From positions 57,866-121,865 of the forward strand of contig CAVOZT010000002.1 of assembly GCA_963701375.1 (NCBI GenBank): a DNA stretch of 64,000 nucleotides. Reading direction: 5' to 3'. The notes under the pieces were generated by a model. It saw only the letters and a list, made by a program, of their open reading frames with translations, was not told the DNA's origin and ran no database searches. Position numbers and translations under genes: made by a program. The DNA is from CAVXTF01 sp963701375 (GTDB lineage Bacteria; Actinomycetota; Acidimicrobiia; Acidimicrobiales; CAVXTF01). Position 1 is the stretch's first letter, and every line of letters starts with the position of its first letter. This document shows positions 27,721 through 35,650 of this stretch, in pieces.

Positions 27721-28292
27721 CAAGCCGTGAGAGGTTCGGCCCCGAGGTAAGGAGCCCAGTCCTCGCGAGCTCCCCCGCACATGGCAAGAAGCCAGACCCT
27801 TTGGCGGGGCGGAACCGGCTGGCGTCTTAGGACGAGACCGGCCTCGTGAGGAAGGCGGTCCTCCTTGCGCGTGTTGCATCTACGGCATGCGGCCACGACG
27901 TTGTCCCAGGTGTGGGTGCCACCGCGGCTCCGGGGCATCACATGGTCGATGCTCTCGGCCGCACAACCGCAGTATTGGCAATGCTGACCGTCGCGGGCGA
28001 AAACGGTGCGGCGGTTGACTGCGACACTGCGCTCTCTCGGTACGAGCACATATCGAGCCAGCCGCACGACTGACGGCTCCGGCAGCACAGAGAAGGCCGA
28101 TCGGAAGACGCGGTCAGTGGCGTGTACCAGCTCGGCCTTCGTGTCCAACACGAGAAGCATTGCGCGCCGGGTCGAGACCACGCCGAGCGGCTCGAACGTG
28201 ACGTTGAGCACGAGCGCCCGGCTCGTCCCAGACGACCCGTTGGACCCCGCCTTCATCAGCCCGAAGGCTACCCCCAGTTGTCGCAGAGTCAT
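27720..28292 (-). CDS. HNH endonuclease family protein
   Basis: A 190-residue protein with a C-terminal HNH module. CQYCG is followed by ESIDHVMPRSRGGTHTWDN, with the catalytic-type DHV and the conserved Asn, and then CRRCNTRK completes the zinc-binding Cys pairs. The N-terminal ALVLNVTFEPLGVVSTRRA is typical of a widespread actinobacterial family of stand-alone HNH proteins, for which no biological role is agreed. It is translationally coupled to the lipoate ligase gene. No restriction methylase is nearby. Confidence 0.85.
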   Translation of the reverse strand: MTLRQLGVAFGLMKAGSNGSSGTSRALVLNVTFEPLGVVSTRRAMLLVLDTKAELVHATDRVFRSAFSVLPEPSVVRLARYVLVPRERSVAVNRRTVFARDGQHCQYCGCAAESIDHVMPRSRGGTHTWDNVVAACRRCNTRKEDRLPHEAGLVLRRQPVPPRQRVWLLAMCGGAREDWAPYLGAEPLTA

Positions 28293-28340
28293 GGCAGCGG
28301 CGGCCGTCGGCCGGGACGAACGGCGCCGGTGGTCAAATGC

Positions 28341-29600
28341 TCAGCGCTTCCGCCAACTGTGCGCTTCTCGACACCACTCCAGATAGGACTGCACGTCGTC
28401 AGGATCGGGCAGGGCCCTCCCCTCCCCGCCGTAAGCGGTAACCATCCTCATGCGCCACAGGGCGTCGGTCGGGACGGGGATTGGTGGCCACCTGCGCCAC
28501 CAATGCGGTCTGGCCAATCGAACGGCTTGGGAGATCGCAGCGACCCACAGATAGGGCCGGACAGCGACGGTACGAGACACGACCAACATGCCGAGCATCT
28601 CGTTCGCGCTGTCAGCGCCGTCCGCGCTGTCCGCGCTGTCCGCGCCGTCCGCGCCTTTCACGCTTGGTTTCACCGGGCTCTCGTTCACGTCGAGATGCTT
28701 CCAGAGGTTCCGGCTCCCACGACTCTGTGATTCTGCGCCAGGTGATTCTGCCGCGCGCCACGCCACCGCGCCTGCGCCTATCAGAGGGCCTGCGGATCCG
28801 AGTCCAGCGGGTTCGATCCTTGCTCCCGACGTGAACGCAATTCTCGATCTGGCGGCAAGCTCACTCGATGCGGCTGCGAAGAACGGTGCGCCGAATCCGA
28901 GCGCGATCGAGCCCGCAACCACCGTCAACTCGAGGTCGAGCAGGCTTGTCACCGACGCGACCGCGAGTCCGACAAGGCGGCCCGTCCGCAGGACCAACTC
29001 GGGCGAGGCCTCCGAAGGTGGTCTTCCCGTCATCTCGGAGATCGCGTTCCCCGAAGCCTCGGCCTCGAGGCAACCGCGCGCTCCGCACCGGCAGAGCCTG
29101 CCTTCGGGTTCGACGATGAGATGCCCGATGTGTCCGGCATTTCCTGATCGGCCGTCGACGAGGCGCCCGTCTAAGACGATGCCACCTCCGACGCCGGTCG
29201 AGACGACCATTCCCATGAAGTTACGCAGGCCTTTCGCCGCGCCTATCCAACCTTCTGCAAGAGCGAGGGCCTTCGCGTCGTTGTCCACCGTGACCGAGAG
29301 CCCGGTAAGCGACTCGAGTCTCGATCGCAACGGAAACGACACCCACGCCGGGATGTTGAGCGGCGAGACCTCCTCTCCCCCTTTGGACATAGGACCTCCG
29401 CAGCCGACGCCGCACGCCACCAGGTCGTCTCGCCGTGATGCAACCTTGGTGACCAGGTCCCCGAGAACTTGAAAGAGCCCTTCTGCGTCCGTGTCTTTCG
29501 GAGTGGGGACCTTCTCGTGAGAGAGCAGGTTCCCCTCTTCCGTGACGATTCCCGCTGCAAGCTTCGTCCCGCCGACGTCGACCGCAAGACATGAACTCAC
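28341..29600 (-). CDS. ROK family sugar kinase (glucokinase-like) with fused C-terminal domain
   Basis: Residues 1 to about 290 form a ROK kinase: the phosphate loop DVGGTK at 8-13, a central GTGVGGGIVLDGRL and the zinc motif CRCGARGCLE, followed by a phosphotransferase C-lobe. These proteins phosphorylate glucose or amino sugars. A low-complexity linker follows, and at about 314-331 a 9-bp DNA repeat encodes Gly-Ala-Asp/Ser-Ala-Asp units. An 85-residue basic, Trp-rich module ends the protein (RPHWWRRWPPIPVP, DDVQSYLEWC). I do not recognise its function; it looks like a separate small protein joined in frame. The start is a GTG. Confidence 0.82.
   Translation of the reverse strand: MSSCLAVDVGGTKLAAGIVTEEGNLLSHEKVPTPKDTDAEGLFQVLGDLVTKVASRRDDLVACGVGCGGPMSKGGEEVSPLNIPAWVSFPLRSRLESLTGLSVTVDNDAKALALAEGWIGAAKGLRNFMGMVVSTGVGGGIVLDGRLVDGRSGNAGHIGHLIVEPEGRLCRCGARGCLEAEASGNAISEMTGRPPSEASPELVLRTGRLVGLAVASVTSLLDLELTVVAGSIALGFGAPFFAAASSELAARSRIAFTSGARIEPAGLGSAGPLIGAGAVAWRAAESPGAESQSRGSRNLWKHLDVNESPVKPSVKGADGADSADSADGADSANEMLGMLVVSRTVAVRPYLWVAAISQAVRLARPHWWRRWPPIPVPTDALWRMRMVTAYGGEGRALPDPDDVQSYLEWCREAHSWRKR
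28608..28655. repeat. 9-bp tandem repeat inside the ROK kinase linker
   Basis: About five imperfect copies of GCGCTGTCC in direct order. Because the unit is nine bases, it stays in frame and encodes an Ala/Asp/Ser/Gly tripeptide array on the minus strand. Confidence 0.75.
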
Positions 29601-29768
29601 GGTGCGGTTCGAGATCCTCGAGAGCGGCTTACTTGGCTTACCTGGCGCTCAATGGGCACAGGCAAGTTGCGGACCCTGAGCACGAAGTCGTAACGCCTCG
29701 GCGCGACCAGCCCGAAGGGCATCGCAACACGTTGGCTTGGACCTTGTCGATGCGTCAGGCGCCGTGAG

Positions 29769-30149
29769 TTATTTGTCTCGGCGGAAGCGGGAACGGAACC
29801 AGTCCCGTGCTTCGCTCGCCGGATTACCTATTCGATCGTTTCGCAGCGAGTGGGTGATGTCCTGCCATCCCGCCTTGCCCACCCGGCGCAGGTTGGTACT
29901 GAACACGACGAGCGAGGCAAACATGATGGCGACGCCCAGAAGACCGACGATGATCGAGGTGGTGAACCACAGGATCATGATCACCAGGCCGAGTATGAAG
30001 CCGACCACGGACCAACGGATGAAGCGCCCCGCGTACTTATAGACGCTCTCAGACTTGACCCTGGCGGCGAACGCCGGATCGTGCCTATAGAGCGTCTGCT
30101 CCATTTCGTTGAGCACACGCTGCTCTTCTTCGGAGAGCGGCAAGCGCAC
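29769..30149 (-). CDS. DUF3040 membrane protein
   Basis: A 126-residue protein starting RLPLSEEEQRVLNEMEQ, the DUF3040 hallmark, followed by two adjacent membrane helices at about 45-85 (FIRWSVVGFILGLVIMILWF and a second after it) and a charged C-terminus. DUF3040 proteins are small actinobacterial membrane proteins of unknown function. The GTG at 30149 gives the usual length. The gene is separated from the ROK kinase gene by 168 bp and from its upstream neighbour by 193 bp; I see nothing else in those gaps. Confidence 0.88.
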   Translation of the reverse strand: MRLPLSEEEQRVLNEMEQTLYRHDPAFAARVKSESVYKYAGRFIRWSVVGFILGLVIMILWFTTSIIVGLLGVAIMFASLVVFSTNLRRVGKAGWQDITHSLRNDRIGNPASEARDWFRSRFRRDK

Positions 30150-30342
30150 CCCCTGTCGGTCCCGGCAGCCTCATTAAGGTTGCCGCCTCAATCTTCGCGC
30201 ACGCACCGTACCCTGACAACGCTGGCTCAGATGAGCGTGCCGACATCCGAACCAAAATCCTCTTCTGATCCTAGGGTTCCTCTCGGGCCGATGCATCCGC
30301 GACCTTCTCATGCGGACCGGCAAGACCCGGGTGTCGCTCCGC

Positions 30343-31527
30343 TTAGCCTTCTGCCAGGACTTCTGTCTTGCCGTCGCCAGGAACCTGCGGCATCCCGCCC
30401 ATTTCCGCCGACCGGTACGCAGCGTCCACTACTCGATGGGCAACGAGTGCGATCCCGACACCGGGCGATGGAGGTAGGCCGCTCTGCACTGAGTGAAGGA
30501 ATCCGAGATCTGCCGAGGCGTACGCGAGTAGGTGCGGCGCGAGCTCGCTCGGCACGGCTAGTTGGTCCATGACCCACAGGGCCTCCGCCGGAAGCCCGAT
30601 CTCGACCGTAGCTTCGGCCTGCTCGATCCGGACCGGGCCTACCTGCTCGTTCTCCAGGACTGCGTGCCCGCGTTCGAAGAACACCTCGAGCCGACGCGTC
30701 GACGGCCGCGTCTTGATCCCGTGCCAGACGCTCAGCAGGGTCGACAGCGCACCGCTCGAGTGCTCGAGGGTCACCGCTGCCACGTCCTCGATGCCGAGGT
30801 GCCCCGCGTGGTTCTGAGTTCGCGCGACGACGGACACGACAGGTCCGAGCATCCACGCAAGAAGATCGAGGTCGTGAATCGAATGCTCGAGCAGAGTTCC
30901 GCCTCCGGCGACGGAGACGTCGACGCGCCATTCCGACCCGTACATCCCCCCAATGGGGAAGTACTGGTCATCTCGGAGTACCACAGCCAGAGGCGATCCG
31001 AGCGATTCGGGGTTCGGACCCCCTTCTACGGGTTCGCCCCGGGACAACGCGGCAATCGAGGCGAACGGCGGGGCCGCCCTGAGCACGAGACCGACCTGGT
31101 TCGGGAGGCCGGAACCTGTCACGAGACTCGAGATCTTCTCTGCTCCGCTCAGGTCACGAGCCAGAGGTTTCTCGCAGTAGATGGCCACGCCGTGCGCCAC
31201 GCAGCGCTCGACGACTTCTTCGTGCATCGCCGTAGGGGTGCAAACCCAGGCCACGTCGACGTCGTCCAGGGCCTCGTCGACGTCGACGGTCGCTACTCGC
31301 CTGTCTCCCGCCGTGCTGTCTTCACGATGGGGTTCGAGCATTCGACGCGCCTTTTCGAGCTCTACGTCGCAGGTTGCGACAACATCGGCGTCGACGAGCC
31401 CTCCTCGAATCACGGCTCGCAGCGCGAACGAGTGGACCGTTCCGATGAAACCGCAACCGATGATTGCGATCCGCGTCGTTCCCGCCTGGGCGTCGCCCGA
31501 TGTCCGCTCGCCTCTCCGAGGAGTCAA
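30343..31527 (-). CDS. Gfo/Idh/MocA family NAD(P)-dependent oxidoreductase
   Basis: A 394-residue protein with an N-terminal Rossmann domain (IIGCGFIGTVHS near residues 22-33) and the family motif CEKPLARD near 140. The C-terminal alpha/beta domain contains GGGTLLEHSIHDLDLLAWM, with the usual catalytic-region His and Asp. Members oxidise sugars, inositols or related polyols; the substrate is not evident here. The TTG start overlaps the dinB stop as TTGA, so the gene probably ends the nrdR-PIG-L-dinB operon. Confidence 0.85.
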   Translation of the reverse strand: MTPRRGERTSGDAQAGTTRIAIIGCGFIGTVHSFALRAVIRGGLVDADVVATCDVELEKARRMLEPHREDSTAGDRRVATVDVDEALDDVDVAWVCTPTAMHEEVVERCVAHGVAIYCEKPLARDLSGAEKISSLVTGSGLPNQVGLVLRAAPPFASIAALSRGEPVEGGPNPESLGSPLAVVLRDDQYFPIGGMYGSEWRVDVSVAGGGTLLEHSIHDLDLLAWMLGPVVSVVARTQNHAGHLGIEDVAAVTLEHSSGALSTLLSVWHGIKTRPSTRRLEVFFERGHAVLENEQVGPVRIEQAEATVEIGLPAEALWVMDQLAVPSELAPHLLAYASADLGFLHSVQSGLPPSPGVGIALVAHRVVDAAYRSAEMGGMPQVPGDGKTEVLAEG

Positions 31528-32990
31528 GCGCCCGAGGGTACTTGGCGATGGGAAGTCGGGGACGAAGAGCCCGACTGCGATTGGTCCTGGGAGGGAGCTT
31601 CGGCTTCAGGTCCCCAATGGGTGTCTCCGCGTCCCTTCGCTTCCAAACCTCCCGGCCCGACGAGCGCCGCCGGCCCGACAGAGCCCTGCCCATAGCGGGC
31701 CCGGATGGCGGACAGCGCTTCCTGGACGTTCAGCCACGCCTGGTCGTCACCCTCGGACACCGGTTCGGCCGGATCCGATGCCTCGTCGAAGGCCGCAAAG
31801 CTGAGCTGGCGTACATCGGCCTTGTCGGCGCGGTCGAGTCCGGAGACCGCCACGCCGACCAGTCGGACCCCTTGGGGCAGGTCGACCGCGTCGACGAGAG
31901 CCTGGGCGACTGCCGACACGGCGTGAGACGCGCGTAGCGGCCCGGCGGCGGTATGCGAGCGTGTGATTGTCTGCCTGTCCGCGAAGCGGATCTTCACGGA
32001 CACTGTTCGGCCCCAGAGTTGCGATTCGGCGAGCCTGGCTCCGACGGCGTCGGACATCCGCAGCACATGACGGCGCAACTCGGTCCGGTCTGTCACGTCT
32101 TTCGCGAAGGTCTCCTCGTGGCTGATCGACTTGACGCCCCGGTCTGCCTGAACCGTTCTGTCGTCTTCTCCGCGGGCGAGCGCAGCAAGATGCCGGCCGT
32201 TGGCAGATCCGAGAAGTCTGCAGAGCGTTGATTCGGGAACCTCTGTGAGGGCGCCAACTGTGGAGACTCCGAGGCTTTCCAATCTCCGGGCGGTGGCGGG
32301 ACCAACTCCCCAGAGAGCTCTGATCGCAAGGGGGTGAAGAAACGCGATCTCCTCGGACGGTTCGATCACGCAGACCCCGGAACCTACGAGAGCGCCTGAG
32401 GCCGCCGCACGCGGCTTCGCTTCGCGCGAACCCAGTTTGGCGAGCAGCTTCGTCCTCGCGACGCCGACCGAGCAGTCCATCATGAGCTCTTCGCGAACCC
32501 TCTTTCGAAGTGACGACGCGATGACGGGCGGGGGCCCGAGGAGCCTGACCGCTCCGCTCACGTCGAGGAACGCCTCGTCGAGGCCGATCCCCTCGACGAG
32601 TGGTGTGAACTCCTTGAGAACGGCATGGAACTTCTCGCTTGTCTCTGAGTATCGCCAGTAGCGACCTGGCATGAACACGGCTTGCGGGCAACGGCGTCTC
32701 GCCTCGACAGAGGACATCGCTGAACGAACTCCGAAGGCTCGTGCTTCGTAAGTGCACGAAGCCACGACTCCCCTGTTGCCTGAACCGCCGACTATCACGG
32801 GCTTACCTGCTAGCTCCGGGTGGTCGAGCACCTCGACAGACGCAAAAAAAGCGTCCATGTCGACGTGGAGCACGGTGCATGCTTCGATGCCTTGGGTCAC
32901 CTCGACACCGTCGACACCGACTACACCGTCGATACCGTCGGGACCTTCTGAAGGTGTGTCGGCGTTCATCAGAAGGGCACCCTCAGACAT
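31524..32990 (-). CDS. dinB: DNA polymerase IV (Y family)
   Basis: A translesion polymerase of 488 residues. The catalytic site residues are visible in HVDMDAFFASVEV and GLDEAFLDV. The thumb helix-hairpin-helix region contains WGVGPATARRLESLG, and the little-finger domain follows at about 280-395. A Pro/Ser/Gln-rich tail of about 80 residues has no clear clamp-binding motif. The ATG at 32990 overlaps the corrected end of the upstream PIG-L gene; a second ATG at 32969 is possible. Its position in the transcript downstream of a LexA-boxed promoter suggests SOS control. Confidence 0.92.
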   Translation of the reverse strand: MSEGALLMNADTPSEGPDGIDGVVGVDGVEVTQGIEACTVLHVDMDAFFASVEVLDHPELAGKPVIVGGSGNRGVVASCTYEARAFGVRSAMSSVEARRRCPQAVFMPGRYWRYSETSEKFHAVLKEFTPLVEGIGLDEAFLDVSGAVRLLGPPPVIASSLRKRVREELMMDCSVGVARTKLLAKLGSREAKPRAAASGALVGSGVCVIEPSEEIAFLHPLAIRALWGVGPATARRLESLGVSTVGALTEVPESTLCRLLGSANGRHLAALARGEDDRTVQADRGVKSISHEETFAKDVTDRTELRRHVLRMSDAVGARLAESQLWGRTVSVKIRFADRQTITRSHTAAGPLRASHAVSAVAQALVDAVDLPQGVRLVGVAVSGLDRADKADVRQLSFAAFDEASDPAEPVSEGDDQAWLNVQEALSAIRARYGQGSVGPAALVGPGGLEAKGRGDTHWGPEAEAPSQDQSQSGSSSPTSHRQVPSGA

Positions 32991-33691
32991 GCAGCCTCAG
33001 CCGTCTGAAGGCCTCGGCGTACGAAACCCCGACCCGTCGACCTTCGGCCTCGAGCGCGAAGCCTTACCACGTGGTCGGCCCAATCCGGATCCGGAACCTG
33101 GCTCTTGTGGCACGAGACTGCCGCGACCTTCTTGCCGATGGTCTCGCTGATGTCCACCCACACAGTCGGCTCGAGCGTGCCGGAAAGGTACGCAACCTGC
33201 GCCTGGTGGACTCTGCCAGCCGAGGGAAAGTAGTTCGGCAGAGCTGCCGCCGGGGACAAGGCGTCGAGGACGGCGAAACCCGTCTCGCGGTGGTCTCGGT
33301 GGTTCAGGTAGTCCTCGCCGAAGAGCACAGCGGTGGGATCTGGGCAAAGCACCGCTTCCGGCCTCAGCTCGCGAACGAAGCGCACGATCTGCTCGCGGAG
33401 CTCCGAGTTGTTGTCGATCTCGCCGTCGGGGTGACCGAGTGTGTGGTGATCTGCGAGCTTCAGCACTCGTGCCGCATCGATCATCTCGAGGGCTCGCGTC
33501 TCGGCAAGGTCCGCCGGGCTCATCTCCGGATCTGTCGTGCCTTTGTCCCCGTTGGTACACACGAGGACGTGGACCTCGCTGCCTCGTTCGGCCCATCGAG
33601 CGAGCGTTCCGCCGCAAGAGACGTCGGGATCGTCAGGGTGCGCGTAAACCGCTAGGGCCCGGCTGGGAACCGAGTCGAGCAGCTCCGGCAT
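32983..33691 (-). CDS. PIG-L/LmbE family deacetylase (one-base frameshift near the end)
   Basis: A zinc-dependent N-deacetylase fold. AHPDDPDVSCGGT near residue 17 is the metal-binding AHPDD motif, and NHRDHRETG supplies the later His ligand. Relatives include MshB of mycothiol synthesis and Mca-type amidases; this one cannot be assigned. As it stands the frame runs on to 32969 with an unconserved end. Removing one base near 33051-33053 gives the more natural ending REAEGRRVGVSYAEAFRRL and a stop at 32983, for 235 residues. It lies 3 bp after nrdR. Confidence 0.82.
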
Positions 33692-33694
33692 CGC

Positions 33695-34165
33695 TCAACC
33701 CTTCCTCTTCGGCTCCGTGGACTTGGTGAGCAGCCCCACCTCCCTTTGGAAATCCCCGAGGTCCTCGAAACCCTTGTACACCGACGCGAACCGCAGGTAC
33801 GAGACCTCGTCCATCTCGCGCAGGTGTTCGAGCACCGCCACCCCTACCTGCTGGCTGGTGACCTCGGTACCCGCTTCGCGCAGCGCCTCCTCGACGCGTT
33901 GGGCGAGGTTCTCGAGTTGCTCTTCTGACGCCGGCCGGTTCTTGCTCGCGGCCATCGCACCGGCAACCACCTTCGAGCGATCGAACGGCTCGCGTTGCCC
34001 GGAACGTTTCACGACCCAGAGCGGTGCCCCCTCGACCCGCTCGTAGGTCGTGAATCTCCTCCCGCAAGCCAAGCACTCGCGTCTGCGTCGTATTGCGCCG
34101 CCGTCCTCGCCGAGGCGCGAGTCGACGACCTTGTCATCGAGACTCTGGCACCACGGGCAACGCAT
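33695..34165 (-). CDS. nrdR: Transcriptional repressor NrdR
   Basis: A nucleotide-sensing repressor of ribonucleotide reductase genes. The 156-residue product has the zinc ribbon Cys residues at 3, 6, 31 and 34 (RCPWCQ and RECLACGRRF), then an ATP-cone domain from about residue 46 (VVKRSGQREPFDRSKV). The frame is open upstream, but the zinc ribbon fixes the ATG at 34165. It lies 31 bp after the LysM gene on the same strand, the order seen in Mycobacterium tuberculosis (lexA, Rv2719c, nrdR). Confidence 0.95.
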   Translation of the reverse strand: MRCPWCQSLDDKVVDSRLGEDGGAIRRRRECLACGRRFTTYERVEGAPLWVVKRSGQREPFDRSKVVAGAMAASKNRPASEEQLENLAQRVEEALREAGTEVTSQQVGVAVLEHLREMDEVSYLRFASVYKGFEDLGDFQREVGLLTKSTEPKRKG

Positions 34166-34196
34166 CCCGGCAACGGTAGTGCCGGAATGCATCGGC

Positions 34197-34658
34197 TCAT
34201 GGAAGAAGGAGCGGCTGCCCCGGGTGTACGACGTCGCCACCAGCTTCGGATTCGAGCCGCGCAACCAGCGGTCGCGGGTCTGATCCCGCGGCAAGTCGAA
34301 CGGCTATACCCCACAACGTGTCACCCTGACGGACGACGTAAGTCGTGCCAGCGGGGAGGGGCCCCGCGTGGGCGGCACCGGGAGTGGCGAGGGAAGGCCC
34401 CCCGGTCCCGCCCCACGGCAGGGCGAGCATTACGAGCATCGCGATCACGGCCAAACCGAGCAGAGTGCGCCTGCGCCGCGCCTGAAGACTGGGGCGATTG
34501 GAGGCCGCTCTGCGCGAAGGCGCCGGCAGGATCCCACTCGCGGGATCGAAGGCCACCGCAAAGCCGTCCCGATACCCCCGCGATGGAGAGGCCCCGGTGC
34601 CGAACTCGGCACCGGCCGGCGCCAAGCGATAGTCGAGAGTCGAACAGGTGTTCGTCAC
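34197..34658 (-). CDS. LysM-domain membrane protein, probable SOS division inhibitor (ChiZ/YneA-like)
   Basis: A 153-residue protein: a cytoplasmic segment of about 65 residues, one membrane helix (LGLAVIAMLVMLALPW near 68-84), then an extracytoplasmic LysM module of about 45 residues (TYVVRQGDTLWGIAVRL). Architecture and location match Rv2719c (ChiZ) of M. tuberculosis and YneA of Bacillus, LexA-controlled inhibitors of division. The GTG at 34658 lies about 6 nt after a putative -10 box, so the mRNA may be leaderless. One LexA box fills the promoter spacer and another covers the first codons. The frame is open to 34799, but that part spans the promoter. Confidence 0.82.
   Translation of the reverse strand: MTNTCSTLDYRLAPAGAEFGTGASPSRGYRDGFAVAFDPASGILPAPSRRAASNRPSLQARRRRTLLGLAVIAMLVMLALPWGGTGGPSLATPGAAHAGPLPAGTTYVVRQGDTLWGIAVRLAAGSDPRPLVARLESEAGGDVVHPGQPLLLP
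34641..34654. promoter_or_regulatory. LexA box 1
   Basis: CGAACAGGTGTTCG fits the actinobacterial LexA consensus CGAACRNNYGTTCG with both arms intact. It covers codons 2-6 of the LysM gene, where bound LexA would block early transcription. Confidence 0.85.
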
Positions 34659-34664
34659 ACGACC

Positions 34665-34693
34665 ATCTGACCACGAACGTGTGTTCGTGTCAA
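34665..34693 (-). promoter_or_regulatory. Promoter of the LysM-nrdR operon
   Basis: On the minus strand a consensus -35 TTGACA (34688-34693) is followed after 17 bp by TCAGAT (34665-34670), a weaker -10. The expected start site coincides with the GTG start codon at 34658. LexA box 2 lies in the spacer. Confidence 0.65.
34674..34687. promoter_or_regulatory. LexA box 2
   Basis: CGAACGTGTGTTCG is a full match to the CGAAC-N4-GTTCG core. It lies inside the 17-bp spacer of the LysM gene promoter, between -35 TTGACA and the presumed -10. Confidence 0.88.
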
Positions 34694-34842
34694 GTGGACC
34701 GGCGGTCGTCGCACGAGCATGGGTACCTGCGGTCGTCACATGAGCATGGTCGCAGCCGGGTGTAGCAGTCGGCGAAGTCGATCCTGCCGGGCGGGTCACC
34801 GATCAGCAAGGTGAACCCGGCAGTCGCTACCCACCGCAACCA

Positions 34843-34856
34843 CGAACAGGTGTTTG
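34843..34856. promoter_or_regulatory. LexA box 3 (imperfect)
   Basis: CGAACAGGTGTTTG differs from the consensus at one arm position. It overlaps the -35 element of the lexA promoter. Confidence 0.7.
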
Positions 34857-34882
34857 CCTTCTGGACGCCGCACGGGTATCGT
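34854..34882 (+). promoter_or_regulatory. Promoter of lexA
   Basis: TTGCCT (34854-34859), a 17-bp spacer and TATCGT (34877-34882) form a plausible promoter. Box 3 overlaps its -35 and box 4 lies over the presumed start site, the classic arrangement for LexA autorepression. Confidence 0.6.
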
Positions 34883-34886
34883 CAGT

Positions 34887-34900
34887 CGAACGCGTGTTCG
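34887..34900. promoter_or_regulatory. LexA box 4
   Basis: CGAACGCGTGTTCG is a perfect palindromic-type LexA box about 90 bp upstream of the lexA start codon and just downstream of the -10. Confidence 0.85.
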
Positions 34901-34989
34901 CCGAGGTCCTGTTGCGGCAGCTCACGGCGAGCACGGGCGGCACTCGAGAGCATGACTAGGCAGGCGGGCGGTTCACCGCTCGGGAAGGG

Positions 34990-35625
34990 GTGATCGTGGT
35001 CGAGGCACTGAGCGACAAGCGCCAGGAGATTCTCGTGTACATCACGACGTGCCTGGGCGAGCGGGGTTATCCGCCGTCGGTACGCGAGATCGGTGAGGCA
35101 GTCGGCCTCGCCTCTTCTTCCACGGTCCACGCGCACCTGGCCGTGCTCCAACGCGAGGGCTACCTGAAGAGAGACCCGACCAAGCCCCGAGCCATCGAAG
35201 TGCGCTTCGACCCGGCATCGAAGGCGGCACTACCGACGGGCAAGGTGCGCCAGGTGCCTCTCGTCGGCGATGTGGCAGCCGGAACCGGCGTGCTCGCCAC
35301 AGAGAACGTGACAGAGCTGCTTGCGGTGCCAGAAGAATTGACCGGTGGCGGATCGCTCTTCGCGCTCCGGGTGCGAGGAGACTCCATGATCGACGCGGGA
35401 ATCTTCGACGGCGACCTCGTCGTCGCACGCCAGCAGCCCGACGCCGAGAACGGCGATGTCGTCGTCGCCGGAATTCCGGGAGACGAGGCGACGGTCAAGC
35501 ATTTTTCGAGACGAGGCGGTTCGATCGTTCTCGCCCCCGCAAACGAACGACTCGAGCCCATGGAGTTGAGCCCCGCAGACGTGACCGTCTACGGCAAGGT
35601 TGTCTCTGTGATGCGACGCCTCTGA
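34990..35625 (+). CDS. lexA: SOS repressor LexA
   Basis: A 211-residue repressor with a winged helix-turn-helix at about 1-70 (GYPPSVREIGEAVGLASSST) and a C-terminal autoprotease. The cleavage site is Ala97-Gly98 in GDVAAGTG; the catalytic pair is Ser132 (RGDSMIDAGIFDGD) and Lys170 (ATVKHF). The GTG at 34990 gives the normal length. It is divergent from the LysM gene across a 331-bp region with four LexA boxes, so LexA probably controls both directions. RecA-stimulated self-cleavage would release them. Confidence 0.96.
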   Translation: MIVVEALSDKRQEILVYITTCLGERGYPPSVREIGEAVGLASSSTVHAHLAVLQREGYLKRDPTKPRAIEVRFDPASKAALPTGKVRQVPLVGDVAAGTGVLATENVTELLAVPEELTGGGSLFALRVRGDSMIDAGIFDGDLVVARQQPDAENGDVVVAGIPGDEATVKHFSRRGGSIVLAPANERLEPMELSPADVTVYGKVVSVMRRL

Positions 35626-35650
35626 GTTGCCGGCGCGTACCTCGAGCCAG

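Noticed and set aside
27720..28292. HNH protein as part of a restriction-modification or defence system
   Set aside because: No methyltransferase, helicase or other defence gene is adjacent; neighbours are lipoate ligase and a sugar kinase.
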